Notes: a model not told the origin generated them from the letters alone. A stretch of 64,000 nt of DNA from Ancrocorticia sp052089425 (GCF_052089425.1 NZ_JBQCZW010000010.1:5192-69191); one strand, 5' to 3'; counted from the first letter of the stretch, positions 42,907 through 51,441 are shown. Made by a program: numbers and translations.

Positions 42907-43095
42907 ATGATGAAGACCGCAGCATTGACTGCCGCAGCTGGCTTGGTGTTGGTTGGCGCGGTTGGTCCATTCGCAGGCGCGGCTGAAATCGAGGTAAACG
43001 ATACAAGATCTCCGGTATCGGTTACTGAGGCGCAAATTCAGCCAATGTTCCTGTGCTCGTGGTTCCCATACCTGCGTCCACTCTGCAACGGCTAA
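42907..43095 (+). CDS. Small secreted peptide precursor with a two-cysteine C-terminus
   Basis: The 62-residue product has a typical signal peptide (MMKTAALTAAAGLVLVGAVG, with AGA as likely cleavage site at about 25) and a mature part of about 37 residues ending in CSWFPYLRPLCNG. The two Cys, nine residues apart around an aromatic/Pro-rich loop, could form a disulfide ring. GGGAGG at 42895-42900 is a strong ribosome site; the second ATG at 42910 is also possible. I know no family for it. Its position after a two-component system and behind a regulator palindrome suggests a signal peptide, bacteriocin or stress-induced factor; all of this is inference. Confidence 0.6.
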   Translation: MMKTAALTAAAGLVLVGAVGPFAGAAEIEVNDTRSPVSVTEAQIQPMFLCSWFPYLRPLCNG

Positions 43096-43451
43096 CGCCG
43101 TGGAGATAACAGAATAGATCTACCGATGATTGGTGGTTGAGCTTTTTCGGATACGGCTCCATCATTTCAAGGTGTAGTTGGTGGATCACCAAGGTGTGAG
43201 GCTCGGACGTAGCGTGAACGTCCGGGCCTTGCACTGGGTGTCAGACTACTTGGTCTCGAACTGCGTAGTCTCAGACTGTCTGGTCTCAGCCTGCCTGAGC
43301 CGTTCCACGTGTGGGCCAGTCTGTGTCCGGACCCTTCACCCGGCATTCCGTATCTGGGCTCATCACCTGCCGTTCCGTATCTGGGTAATACTGCTGCGAT
43401 TGGGGACGGCCCTGTCTTGTAGGATTCATGGTGAGACATGGAGGTAATGGC
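43096..43451. other. Intergenic region with direct repeat TTCCGTATCTGGG
   Basis: The 13-base sequence occurs at 43346-43358 and 43373-43385, 27 bases apart, about 70 bases before the TetR gene. Several short inverted repeats (for example GACTACTTGGTCTC-type segments near 43240-43290) precede it. These may be an autoregulatory operator and a terminator, but neither is certain. Confidence 0.4.
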
Positions 43452-44072
43452 ATGCCCAAGATTGACGCGCCCACTGTTCGTGAGCACCATGCAATGGTTA
43501 AACAAAAGCTCATTGCTGCCGCGGAGGCTGTGCTGCGCGAGAAGGGCCCAGAGGGGCTGAGCGCTGGCGCCGTGGCCGAGCAGGCCGGCATTGCGCGCAA
43601 TTCCATCTACCGATACGTGGATTCGGTAGATGATCTCAAGCTGTTGGCACTCGAGCAGCACGTTCCACGGTGGTCGGCGGCGGTGTTCTCCCAGATCAAC
43701 CCGGGGGATGGCCCAGCACAGAAGCTCGCGGATTTCGCTGTGGCCAGCCTGTACCAAACCAAGGATTCCTCCCATGGTTTCCTCATGAGCCTCATGCGTA
43801 ATGGCGTTCGCCAGCACACCATTTCCCACGAACGCGCCCGTGCACAAACAGAAGTGAAGTCCATTCATGTGGAGGTCAGTAGCTTCATCCACGATCAGTG
43901 GATCGAACTGGGTGTTTCGAACCCAGAGGTGTGGGCAGGATATGTTCAGGCTATTATTTTTGAATCGTTTGGTCAGGTGGAAGCGGGTGCGAATGTTGAG
44001 GAACTCGCTGAACCGCTTCGCGAATCTGTACGCGCGCTCGCACGTGCTGCGGCGGCCGAACAGGGCCAATAG
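43452..44072 (+). CDS. TetR-family transcriptional regulator
   Basis: This 206-residue protein has a TetR helix-turn-helix (about 15-60: KLIAAAEAVLREKGPEGLSA, GAVAEQAGIARNSIYRYV) and an all-helical ligand domain. GGAGG eight bases before ATG 43452 decides the start. It lies upstream of the meso-DAP dehydrogenase gene in the same direction with 150 bases between. It probably regulates itself through the direct repeat at 43346; its ligand and other targets cannot be told. Confidence 0.85.
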   Translation: MPKIDAPTVREHHAMVKQKLIAAAEAVLREKGPEGLSAGAVAEQAGIARNSIYRYVDSVDDLKLLALEQHVPRWSAAVFSQINPGDGPAQKLADFAVASLYQTKDSSHGFLMSLMRNGVRQHTISHERARAQTEVKSIHVEVSSFIHDQWIELGVSNPEVWAGYVQAIIFESFGQVEAGANVEELAEPLRESVRALARAAAAEQGQ

Positions 44073-44225
44073 TCAGAGCCTGTGAACACTGGCCAGCCAA
44101 CGCTATGGGGTCAGCACATAGGAGGGCGGGCTTGCGGACTCTGAGTAGAACGGGGCCCGAGTAGAACGGGCCTGAGAAGCATCAACAAGAACTGTGATAC
44201 ATCAACAAGTCAGAACGGCAAGGTC

Positions 44226-45203
44226 ATGGAAAAAATCAAGGTAGCGATCAACGGGTATGGCAATCTGGGGCGGGCTGTGGAGCTTGCTGTTGGCCGTAGT
44301 GCGGACATGGAGCTGGTGGCCATTTTTACACGCCGTGATCCAGCCGATCTGGAAACCGCGAGCGGCTTGGCAGCGCCTTCTTCCGAGATGGCCAGATGGG
44401 TTGGCAACATTGATGTGTGCATCAACTGTGGAGGCTCAGCAACTGACCTGCGGGATCAAACCCCCGAGGCGTCCACGCTGTTCAACGTTGTGGACACCTT
44501 TGATACGCACGCAGCTATCCCTCAGCATTTCGCCGTTGTCGATCAGGTGGCCCGCGAAAATGACCGCCTTGCCCTCATTTCCACTGGCTGGGATCCTGGC
44601 CTTTTCTCCCTCAATCGCCTGATCGGTGAATCGATCCTGCCCGAAGGCGAAACCTATACGTTCTGGGGCCCTGGCCTTTCTCAGGGGCATTCGGATGCCC
44701 TTCGCCGGATCGAGGGCGTCGCTGCTGCCGTCCAGTACACCATCCCGAACGAGGGAGCGCTGGACCGCATCCATGCCGGAGAGCATCTTGAACTGACCAC
44801 CCGCGAAAAGCACCGGCGCGAATGCTGGGTCGTGCTGGCGGATGGCGCGGATGGCGATGCTATTCGCGAGACTATTGTCAGTATGCCCAACTACTTTGCC
44901 GATTATGACACCACGGTGAACTTCATCAGTCAGGAAGAGTTTGATCGTGATCACACGGGCATGCCGCACGGCGGAACCGTGATCCGTCAGGGCCAAACCA
45001 GCGAGGGCACCTCTCAGGTAATCTCCTTCAAGCTGGCGCTGGATTCGAATCCGGAGTTCACGGGGGCAGTTGCGTGTGCGACGGCTCGGGCCGTGGCGCG
45101 CATGGCGGCCGAGGGCCAGCGTGGCGCCATCACCTTGTTCGATGTGCCACCGGCCAAGCTCTCTCCCGAGGACCCGGCGCAGTTGCGCAAGCGCCTGCTT
45201 TAG
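44226..45203 (+). CDS. ddh: Meso-diaminopimelate D-dehydrogenase
   Basis: This 325-residue enzyme starts KVAINGYGNLGRAVE (NADP loop) and has the Ddh features STGWDPGLFSLNRL, FWGPGLSQGHSDALRRIEGV and the substrate-loop region YTIPNEGALDRI. It catalyses the one-step, NADPH-dependent reductive amination of tetrahydrodipicolinate to meso-diaminopimelate, the shortcut of lysine and peptidoglycan synthesis found in some actinobacteria. Length fits the family. AAGG lies close before the ATG. Upstream the spacer carries a doubled GAGTAGAACGGG segment. It is followed by the ABC exporter operon with its own palindrome. Confidence 0.92.
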   Translation: MEKIKVAINGYGNLGRAVELAVGRSADMELVAIFTRRDPADLETASGLAAPSSEMARWVGNIDVCINCGGSATDLRDQTPEASTLFNVVDTFDTHAAIPQHFAVVDQVARENDRLALISTGWDPGLFSLNRLIGESILPEGETYTFWGPGLSQGHSDALRRIEGVAAAVQYTIPNEGALDRIHAGEHLELTTREKHRRECWVVLADGADGDAIRETIVSMPNYFADYDTTVNFISQEEFDRDHTGMPHGGTVIRQGQTSEGTSQVISFKLALDSNPEFTGAVACATARAVARMAAEGQRGAITLFDVPPAKLSPEDPAQLRKRLL

Positions 45204-45211
45204 GGTGGGCC

Positions 45212-45229
45212 GGTAGACCCAGCTCTACC
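45212..45229. promoter_or_regulatory. Palindrome GGTAGA-N6-TCTACC before the FtsX-type exporter
   Basis: GGTAGACCCAGCTCTACC lies eight bases after the ddh stop and about 60 bases before the ABC gene. The identical arms and spacing occur at 57448 before the other FtsX-type exporter and its kinase. Confidence 0.65.
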
Positions 45230-45285
45230 CCAGAAGGATAGGTGGGCTGATGGCGGGTGCGGGCGGGCGCCGGTTGAATAGATGT

Positions 45286-46002
45286 ATGAACTCAGGAACT
45301 GAAGGAATGCTAGCGGGCCGTGGGCTCGTGAAGAAGTTTGGCTCGGTCGCAGCGCTGGCCGGCGTGGATATCGATATTCCCGCTGGCCAGGCGTTGGCAA
45401 TCATGGGGCCGTCGGGTTCCGGCAAATCGACCCTGCTGCACTGCCTATCAGGCATTCTGGCGCCCACGTCTGGAACCGTGGCGCTGGGGCACCGCTGGAT
45501 TTCAGAGCTTTCGGACGCCAAGCGTTCGCAGGTTCGCCTGCACGAGTTTGGCTTCGTATTCCAAGACGGGCAGCTCATCCCCGAACTCCCGGCGCGTGAG
45601 AATGTGGCAATCCCGCTCATGTTGTGCGGGACGGGGCGCCGCCAAGCGCTCGAGGTGGCCGATCAGTGGTTGGCGAGGCTCGGGCTGGGCTCCGAGGGCC
45701 AGCGCAGGCCCGGCGAAATGTCCGGTGGGCAGGCTCAAAGGGTGGCCATTGCTCGTGCGTTGGCCGTTGATCCGGCCGTGATTTTTGCGGACGAACCAAC
45801 GGGAGCTCTGGATCAGGCTACCGGTCACGAAGTGATGCAGCTGCTGACAGTGACGGCGCGGCGGACTGGGTCCACCCTTGTGGTGGTCACCCACGATCCG
45901 CAGGTGGCGGCGTGGTGCGATCGGCTCGTGGAGATCCGCGACGGCAGAATTCATGCCGATTCAGCTGAGGTTTCCAGTGTAGGGGCGGGTGAGGCCCGAT
46001 GA
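45286..46002 (+). CDS. ABC transporter ATP-binding protein (LolD/MacB type)
   Basis: This 238-residue ATPase has Walker A GPSGSGKST, a Q-loop FVFQDGQLIPEL, the signature MSGGQAQRVAIARAL, Walker B VIFADEPTGALD and the H-loop VTHD. It energises the permease encoded by the next gene, which starts inside its stop codon (ATGA). The start at 45286 (MNSGTEGM) is the first with conserved-length N-terminus; no ribosome site is evident. With the FtsX-like partner it likely handles antimicrobial peptides or lipids at the membrane. Confidence 0.87.
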   Translation: MNSGTEGMLAGRGLVKKFGSVAALAGVDIDIPAGQALAIMGPSGSGKSTLLHCLSGILAPTSGTVALGHRWISELSDAKRSQVRLHEFGFVFQDGQLIPELPARENVAIPLMLCGTGRRQALEVADQWLARLGLGSEGQRRPGEMSGGQAQRVAIARALAVDPAVIFADEPTGALDQATGHEVMQLLTVTARRTGSTLVVVTHDPQVAAWCDRLVEIRDGRIHADSAEVSSVGAGEAR

Positions 46003-47378
46003 AGCAAGCACTTCGGCTAGCTCCGGAACTCACGGCCGCGCGGCTCAAGGCACGAACGGGCGATGCATGGCTGGATCTGCTGGCTGTCCTATCCTTCGCC
46101 TTGTCCACCCTCATGGCGCTCACTCTTGCCGGTGGCGTGTGGATGTTTTATCAGTGGAGTGAAAACCCCACTGCGCGTCAGGTGGCTCTGGGAGAGCAGA
46201 TCGAGTGGGCCCCGGACGGCGACTACTTGACCTTGTACTTGTCGCTGGCGTTCGCTGCGTCGGCTCTACTGGTGATTCCGATCTTTTCGCTTGGTGCCTC
46301 GGCGGCGCGACTGGGTGCGCGTGGGCGTTCCCAGCGGCTCTCCTCCCTACGGCTGATCGGCGTGACCGGCGGGCAGACCGTTGCCATGTCCCTCGTTGAA
46401 ACGCTCGTACAGTGGGTGCTTGGCGCGGTGGTGGGAACGATCGCCTACTACGCCACGTTGCCGCTGTGGGGGAGCGTGACGTTCCTCGAAGAGAGTATTC
46501 ATCCGTCCGAAATGATGCTCCCGGTGGGGCTGGAGCTAGCCGTGTTGGCGTTCCTCTTGGTGATCGCCGTGCTGTCCACGATTATCGGGCTGCAGCGCGT
46601 GCGCATCTCCCCGCTGGGCGTTGCGCGGCGAGAGGCCAATCCTGCCGTCAAGCACTGGCGGCCGGTCGCGTTTTTTGCGGCTCTCATTGTTTATGTTGTG
46701 TGGGCGCTCAACAACCCGGCAACGGCCGGTGATTCCATCCAGTACATCGTCATGGCCGGCATGATCCTCATGATGGTGGCAGGCATTTCAGTTGTTGGCC
46801 CATGGATACTGCAGCTATTTGCCTATCCCGGCACGAAAACGAACTCCGTGCCGCGCTTGCTGGGTATGCGCCGAATTCTCGACGATCCGCGGAGCGCGTG
46901 GCGCACGGTCAACGCCATTTCGCTACTGTGCTTCATGGCTGGATTCTTCGCGTTGATCCCGATGGAGGCAGGGGATTCCGGCAACTTCCTGTTTGAGGAC
47001 ATCTTTACGGGGCTGATGATTACACTCGGCTTTGGGTTCGCAGTTGCCGCCCTGTCCACTCTTATGAATCAATCGGCCACCGTGTTCGATCGTGCTCCCG
47101 AAACGAGTGCACTCGGACAGGTCGGGTTCCCGCGGCGCGTGTTCACATGGACCCGCATCTATCAGGTGATGGGGCCGCTTTTGCTGGCCTCGGTTGCCTC
47201 AGCGATGCTCGGCTTAGCGCTGGGTATGGTGTCCGCCGCGTCGCAGGTCTCCACTTCCGGAATCATCCGCGTGGGCATCACTGTGTTGGTAGGCGTAGCG
47301 CTCTCTGGAGTGGCGCTCGCGGTGTGCCAGCCACTTGAGCGCCACGTTGTGGAGAGCCGCGGGCGCGCCAACGATTAG
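45999..47378 (+). CDS. FtsX-like ABC transporter permease
   Basis: This 459-residue membrane protein has about eight to ten helices arranged as two FtsX-type halves with a short extracytoplasmic section (about 55-80) rather than a large MacB domain. SSLRLIGVTGGQ (about 110) and the LGMRRILDDPRSAWRTVN loop are typical coupling segments after the membrane halves. It overlaps the ATPase gene by four bases. The product probably exports or resists a peptide or membrane-active compound. A terminator follows at 47444. Confidence 0.82.
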   Translation: MKQALRLAPELTAARLKARTGDAWLDLLAVLSFALSTLMALTLAGGVWMFYQWSENPTARQVALGEQIEWAPDGDYLTLYLSLAFAASALLVIPIFSLGASAARLGARGRSQRLSSLRLIGVTGGQTVAMSLVETLVQWVLGAVVGTIAYYATLPLWGSVTFLEESIHPSEMMLPVGLELAVLAFLLVIAVLSTIIGLQRVRISPLGVARREANPAVKHWRPVAFFAALIVYVVWALNNPATAGDSIQYIVMAGMILMMVAGISVVGPWILQLFAYPGTKTNSVPRLLGMRRILDDPRSAWRTVNAISLLCFMAGFFALIPMEAGDSGNFLFEDIFTGLMITLGFGFAVAALSTLMNQSATVFDRAPETSALGQVGFPRRVFTWTRIYQVMGPLLLASVASAMLGLALGMVSAASQVSTSGIIRVGITVLVGVALSGVALAVCQPLERHVVESRGRAND

Positions 47379-47443
47379 TTGGGGTGGGCCACGCATTACA
47401 GGCGTCCGCCGAACGGAATCCCCGATATACTGTTTCCATCATG

Positions 47444-47484
47444 ATCGGCCCGCTCGCCTCACGGCTCGGGCCGATTTTCTTTTC
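47444..47484 (+). terminator. Intrinsic terminator of the exporter operon
   Basis: ATCGGCCCG and CGGGCCGAT form a nine-base-pair stem with a 14-base loop, followed by TTTTCTTTT. Confidence 0.85.
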
Positions 47485-47639
47485 GTGGGGGTGCCGAAGG
47501 TGGACTACGACAACTGTGGCCCGCTTAGCTATACGGCATGAGGCTGAGCTGCATCGCGCGGACCCGCAAAGGTAGTTCACAGCTTGATCGGCTTGATCCT
47601 GCAGTTAATGTCTACGTGGCCGGACAGCGAGCGTCGCAA

Positions 47640-47659
47640 TGTAGACGTAAACGTCTACA
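47640..47659. promoter_or_regulatory. 20-base palindrome, likely antitoxin operator
   Basis: TGTAGACGT-AA-ACGTCTACA is perfectly symmetrical and ends 17 bases before the antitoxin ATG. A further half-site GTCTACGT occurs at about 47611. Type II antitoxins usually bind such a site to regulate themselves. Confidence 0.65.
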
Positions 47660-47676
47660 CGAGCTACCGTTCGAAC

Positions 47677-47874
47677 ATGAGCGATACAACGACGATCCGG
47701 ATCAGTCGAGCTACGCGTGACATCCTCAATGATCTGGCGGCCCGGCGTGGAGAGTCCCTGACCGAGACCGTCTCCCGCGGTGCACGACTGCTCGAACAAG
47801 AAACTATCGGACGCGACCTCTCCATGCCGTTGCGGGACGATGAACTTACTTGGCTTGATGCTGACGCCCGGTAG
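47677..47874 (+). CDS. Ribbon-helix-helix antitoxin (VapB/MazE-like)
   Basis: This 65-residue protein starts MSDTTTIRISRATRDIL, a beta-strand followed by two helices as in ribbon-helix-helix DNA-binding antitoxins, and ends in an acidic toxin-binding tail (DDELTWLDADAR). A palindrome lies just upstream. Its stop overlaps a GTG (TAGTG) from which only 15 codons can be read, so the expected coupled toxin gene is missing or collapsed. An upstream in-frame ATG at 47584 is unlikely because the N-terminal strand must be near the start. Confidence 0.72.
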   Translation: MSDTTTIRISRATRDILNDLAARRGESLTETVSRGARLLEQETIGRDLSMPLRDDELTWLDADAR

Positions 47875-47921
47875 TGCTTCGGCAGATCCGCGACACCATC
47901 ACGATCATCATCGATGCTTGA
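47874..47921 (+). pseudogene. Possible collapsed toxin gene
   Basis: From the GTG overlapping the antitoxin stop, a frame of 15 codons encodes VLRQIRDTITIIIDA. MazF-type toxins often start with VLRRG in this coupled position. An internal deletion joining the first and last codons would give such a remnant, but the fragment is too short to prove homology. Confidence 0.3.
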
Positions 47922-47942
47922 GCCGCACGATAATGAGTTAAG

Positions 47943-47972
47943 AGCCCTCTTTCGTAGATGACGAAGGAGGCT
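47943..47972 (+). terminator. Imperfect hairpin after the antitoxin
   Basis: AGCC-N3-TTTCGT pairs imperfectly with ACGAAGGAGGCT, followed by TCTTGT. The rest of 47975-48167 shows no feature. Confidence 0.4.
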
Positions 47973-48167
47973 TCTTGTCATCTGCTCATCCCACAGCCAC
48001 CGAGAGTGCGCCTGTGCAGCGAGAGTTAGCCTAGTGTCCGAACTTTCGAGGGACGTTCGAACTCTCGTTACTGTGGCCCTGCGCTGTGGTCCGGCACTGT
48101 GGTCCCACCTCTATGTCAGGAGCTGCGGACCGCTCAGGCTCACGGGACGCGTGCAGCCTCTTCGGAC

Positions 48168-49217
48168 TCACGGGATGAGCGCCACCTTGAGAGCCTCACG
48201 GGAGTCCATCGCACGGTAGGCCTCTGGCGCCTTGTCCAGTGGGAGCGCGAGATCGAAAACCCGCCCGGGGTTGATCTGACCATCCAGCACCTGCGGGATA
48301 GCGTCCTCCAAGTACGCGCGCACTGGGGCCGGGCCGCCGGCGAGGCGTGCATTCTTTCCGAACAATGAACCGTAGCCAACCGGCGCTTTTTCGTACTGCG
48401 GAACACCGACACGGGAGATGATCCCGCCGGGACGCACGATCGAGTACGCCTGTTCGTAAGCTGGCATGTGCCCAACGGCTTCGAGGACGATGGGTGTTCC
48501 CTCCCCGCCTGTCAGCTCAAGAACCTTCGCAACGGCCTGGTCCCCGCGCTCAGACACAACATCTGTTGCTCCCCACTCGACGCCCAGATCGGTGCGTACA
48601 TCGTGGTGTCCCAGCAGAATGATGCGCTCGGCACCCAGCTGGCGGGAGGCAAGTACGGCAGATAAACCAACAGCCCCGTCGCCGATCACCGCGACGGTCG
48701 CCCCGGGAGACACCTGCCCCATGTGCGCGGCGTGATACCCGGTCAGATACACATCCGAGAGCGCCAGAAGTGAAGAGAGCGTCCCCTCGCCCGCGGTGGC
48801 AGGATCGATGCCAGGGACGGGGACGAGGCTGCCATCAGCCTGAGGGATCCGGGCGTATTCGGCCTGTAGCACAGGGACTTCGGCACCGCCGTATCCGCCG
48901 CCATGTAGGCAGGAGCTCTGAAGTCCTTCGCGGCAGAAAACGCACGTATTGTCCTGCCACAGGAACGGGACCACCGCGAAATCGCCTGGCTTCACACCAT
49001 GGACGCCCGCACCAGTCTCCTCCACCACGGCGATCGCTTCGTGGCCCATGGATCTGCCATCGGGAGTAGCGGGCATCGAATGATAACGGTGCAGGTCCGA
49101 TCCGCATACGCACGCTCTGACGATGCGAACGATCGCATCCGTGGGCTCCTTGATCACCGGATCATCGGCGGTCGCCACTCGCACATCACCTGCGCCATAC
49201 ATGTACGTTGCTTTCAT
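48168..49217 (-). CDS. Zinc-type medium-chain dehydrogenase
   Basis: This 349-residue enzyme has the catalytic-zinc segments ACVCGSDLHRY and GHEAIAVVEETG, and the cofactor loop VIGDGAVGLSAV. The structural-zinc lobe reads DNTCVFCREGLQSSC: the first of the four usual Cys is replaced, so the second zinc may be lost or bound differently. It would oxidise alcohols or reduce aldehydes with NAD(P). It stands alone on the minus strand between the antitoxin and the NifX-like gene. A good GGCAGAGG ribosome site lies before the ATG. Confidence 0.82.
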   Translation of the reverse strand: MKATYMYGAGDVRVATADDPVIKEPTDAIVRIVRACVCGSDLHRYHSMPATPDGRSMGHEAIAVVEETGAGVHGVKPGDFAVVPFLWQDNTCVFCREGLQSSCLHGGGYGGAEVPVLQAEYARIPQADGSLVPVPGIDPATAGEGTLSSLLALSDVYLTGYHAAHMGQVSPGATVAVIGDGAVGLSAVLASRQLGAERIILLGHHDVRTDLGVEWGATDVVSERGDQAVAKVLELTGGEGTPIVLEAVGHMPAYEQAYSIVRPGGIISRVGVPQYEKAPVGYGSLFGKNARLAGGPAPVRAYLEDAIPQVLDGQINPGRVFDLALPLDKAPEAYRAMDSREALKVALIP

Positions 49218-49508
49218 TCCATCAACCTCTGCCTTCTAAGATGTGCGCCCGGCGGCCGCGCTATGGACGCATGTCCTTCTGCGGTTCTCTCGCGCTGTCA
49301 CTCATCATTCAACACCCTGAACCACGCATATGGGAGGAACTATCGCTACGGGTATAGCCGCTGCCTTGACGCACGTTGCGAGGACGTTGCCGTGACTGCC
49401 ATCCAACTGGTGCCGAACGTTCCCGCCGTCGTCCCAAATTTCCGCGCAGTCCTGCGAGAAACCAGTCACCCTAGGACCGATGGCCTTTTCACCGGGCTTT
49501 TTGTGTGA

Positions 49509-49531
49509 AATTGTTGAACTAGTGAACAATT
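49509..49531. promoter_or_regulatory. Inverted repeat AATTGTT-N9-AACAATT
   Basis: The arms at 49509-49515 and 49525-49531 are fully complementary, about 50 bases before the NifX-like gene and upstream of its -10 box. The rest of the intergenic space 49218-49508 holds no gene I can support. Confidence 0.4.
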
Positions 49532-49569
49532 CAAGTTCGCACCGGTTCGCGCCGGGACGAGACTCGACA

Positions 49570-49575
49570 TAAGGT
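49570..49575 (+). promoter_or_regulatory. -10 box TAAGGT of the NifX-like gene
   Basis: TAAGGT lies six bases before ATG 49582, so the transcript would be leaderless. Confidence 0.45.
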
Positions 49576-49581
49576 AGAACC

Positions 49582-50103
49582 ATGATTATCGCAACACCTG
49601 TTATGCCAGATGGTCAAATTGACCCCCGCTGGGGCAAGGCGCCACGCGTTGCCGTCACCGAGATTGAGGACGGCGTTATCGAGCGCTGGGATGAGCATGA
49701 GGTGGGCTGGGACGTTCTTCATGACGAAGGTGCACATGGAACTCACCACGCCCGCATCGTCAAGTTCCTGCGCGAGAACAACGTTGATGCCGTGATTATT
49801 GCCCGCTGTGGCGCGCCGATGCTCAACACGATGCAGAAGATGGGCCTCATCATCGCCCTTGACGCCGAGGGCCCGGCCCGCGACGTAGCGCTCAACACCG
49901 CCCCGAAGATCCAGGAGATTCTGGAGATGGAAGATGGTGGCGGATGCTGCGGAGGCGGCGGTGAAGGCGGCGGCTGCGGTTGTGGCGGCGGAGCTCAGGC
50001 CGAAGATCGCCCGGAGCTGGAACTCGCTCAGGTTGGTGCGGGTGCCAGTGAAGGCGGATGCTGCGGCGGCGGTGGCGGCGGCTGTGGCTGCGGCGGTCAC
50101 TGA
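49582..50103 (+). CDS. NifX/NifB-like cofactor-binding protein with Cys/Gly-rich tail
   Basis: Residues 1-115 of this 173-residue protein fit the dinitrogenase iron-molybdenum cofactor family: MIIATPVMPDGQIDPRWGKA, a VIIARCGAPMLNTMQKMG segment and a final helix. The rest is unusual: two clusters, Cys122-Cys123-...-Cys132-Gly-Cys134 and Cys160-Cys161-...-Cys168-Gly-Cys170, each made of four Cys in Gly, with a final His173. These are likely metal-binding sites. No nitrogenase genes are near; small NifX-like proteins occur widely in anaerobes with unknown roles. It has its own terminator at 50124. Confidence 0.82.
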   Translation: MIIATPVMPDGQIDPRWGKAPRVAVTEIEDGVIERWDEHEVGWDVLHDEGAHGTHHARIVKFLRENNVDAVIIARCGAPMLNTMQKMGLIIALDAEGPARDVALNTAPKIQEILEMEDGGGCCGGGGEGGGCGCGGGAQAEDRPELELAQVGAGASEGGCCGGGGGGCGCGGH

Positions 50104-50123
50104 GACTGATACCTAGTAGTTTG

Positions 50124-50165
50124 CTCCCCGGAGGCTGGTTTGGCTTCCGGGGAGTTTTGTTTTTT
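50124..50165 (+). terminator. Strong intrinsic terminator after the NifX-like gene
   Basis: CTCCCCGGA and TCCGGGGAG form a nine-base-pair stem (50124-50132 with 50146-50154), followed by TTTTGTTTTTT. Confidence 0.9.
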
Positions 50166-50209
50166 GACGACGACGGCGGAGCCTGCCCCGCCGTGGCCCG
50201 TGCGACGAG

Positions 50210-50309
50210 NNNNNNNNNNNNNNNNNNNNNNNNNNNNNNNNNNNNNNNNNNNNNNNNNNNNNNNNNNNNNNNNNNNNNNNNNNNNNNNNNNNNNNNNNNN
50301 NNNNNNNNN
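50210..50309. other. Scaffold gap of 100 N
   Basis: Exactly 100 undefined bases between the NifX-like gene and the ABC exporter; true length unknown. The flanks GACGAG and AGGGAAGCC show no repeat I can recognise. Confidence 0.95.
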
Positions 50310-50391
50310 AGGGAAGCCATGACGATTGTCATGGCCACATCGTGATTCTTGACAGTTCCAGCGCAATGGCGCGCCCCGGCACGATAGAACC

Positions 50392-51441
50392 ATGAATACA
50401 GAGCAACGCAATCAAACTGCCCTGCGCATCGATTCGGTGACGAAGCGGTTCGGCACGCTCACCGCGGTAGATCAGGTGGGCTTCACGGTTCCCGTTGGGG
50501 AGATCGTGGCACTGCTTGGCCCGAACGGTGCGGGTAAAACAACACTATTAGACATGGTCTTGGGCTTCACGAAACCTAATTCCGGCAAGATCACCGTGCT
50601 GGGAGCAGGCCCAGAAGAGGCCGCCACGAGCGGGCACGTTGGCGCCGTACTCCAAACCAAGGGGTTGCTTGACGATCTGACGGTCAAGGAAACTCTCCAG
50701 ATGGTGGCCGCCTGCCATTACCGTCACCTGCCGGTGGAGGATGTCATGGATCGTGCAGGTATTGCCACGTTCGGTGGGCAGAAAGTGGGCAAGTGCTCTG
50801 GTGGTCAGGTCCAACGGCTTCGGTTTGCCTTGGCGCTCCTGACAGACCCGCAGCTGCTCGTCCTAGATGAGCCAACCGCCGGTATGGATGCGAGCGGGCG
50901 CCGGGACTTCTGGAACTCGATGCACGCTGAGGCCGAACGCGGACGGACGATCGTATTCGCCACCCATTACCTTCAGGAAGCGGACGATTACGCGGATCGC
51001 GTGGTGCTTCTGCGCACCGGAAACGTGGTGGCTGACGGCTCAGTGGCTGATATGACGAACGGCCACGGCACGGTTGTTGAAGGCGTGTGGAACGGCGAAG
51101 CCGAGGGTGTGGACCCTGCGGATGTGTGCCAACGATTTGCGGCAGACAACGTCCGGTTCGAGCGAACGAATGGCCGGATCTCGTTCTCCACCGGCAACTC
51201 GGATGCACTGGCATTGTTCCTCCTAGACCGGAGCCTCATGGCTGATGTGCGGATTACGCGCCCGTCCATGGAAGAAGTGTTCTTCGAGCTGACGGACGAA
51301 TCGCGTGCCGCCACGTCGCGTGCCGCCACGTCGCGTGCCGCCAAGCCGCCTGCCTCCACGCATGGCGGATCCGAGCCCGCAACAACCGCCGCCGCACCTA
51401 CGCCAACCGCCGCGCCAACCACAGAGAGGAGCGGACAATGA
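50392..51441 (+). CDS. ABC-2 type exporter ATP-binding protein
   Basis: This 349-residue ATPase has Walker A GPNGAGKTT, Q-loop AVLQTKGLL, signature CSGGQVQRLRFALAL, Walker B LLVLDEPTAGMD and H-loop ATHY. After the nucleotide-binding domain (to about 230) follows a DrrA-type C-terminal domain and a 45-residue Ala/Thr/Pro/Arg tail with AATSR repeats (from short DNA repeats at about 51306-51345). It drives the permease encoded next, overlapping by four bases. The two-component system downstream probably senses the exported compound. A role in drug or peptide export is inferred. Confidence 0.87.
   Translation: MNTEQRNQTALRIDSVTKRFGTLTAVDQVGFTVPVGEIVALLGPNGAGKTTLLDMVLGFTKPNSGKITVLGAGPEEAATSGHVGAVLQTKGLLDDLTVKETLQMVAACHYRHLPVEDVMDRAGIATFGGQKVGKCSGGQVQRLRFALALLTDPQLLVLDEPTAGMDASGRRDFWNSMHAEAERGRTIVFATHYLQEADDYADRVVLLRTGNVVADGSVADMTNGHGTVVEGVWNGEAEGVDPADVCQRFAADNVRFERTNGRISFSTGNSDALALFLLDRSLMADVRITRPSMEEVFFELTDESRAATSRAATSRAAKPPASTHGGSEPATTAAAPTPTAAPTTERSGQ

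Noticed and set aside
44150..44180. Doubled GAGTAGAACGGG before ddh as regulator site
   Set aside because: The copies are almost adjacent and look like a local duplication; no symmetry or link to other promoters was found.
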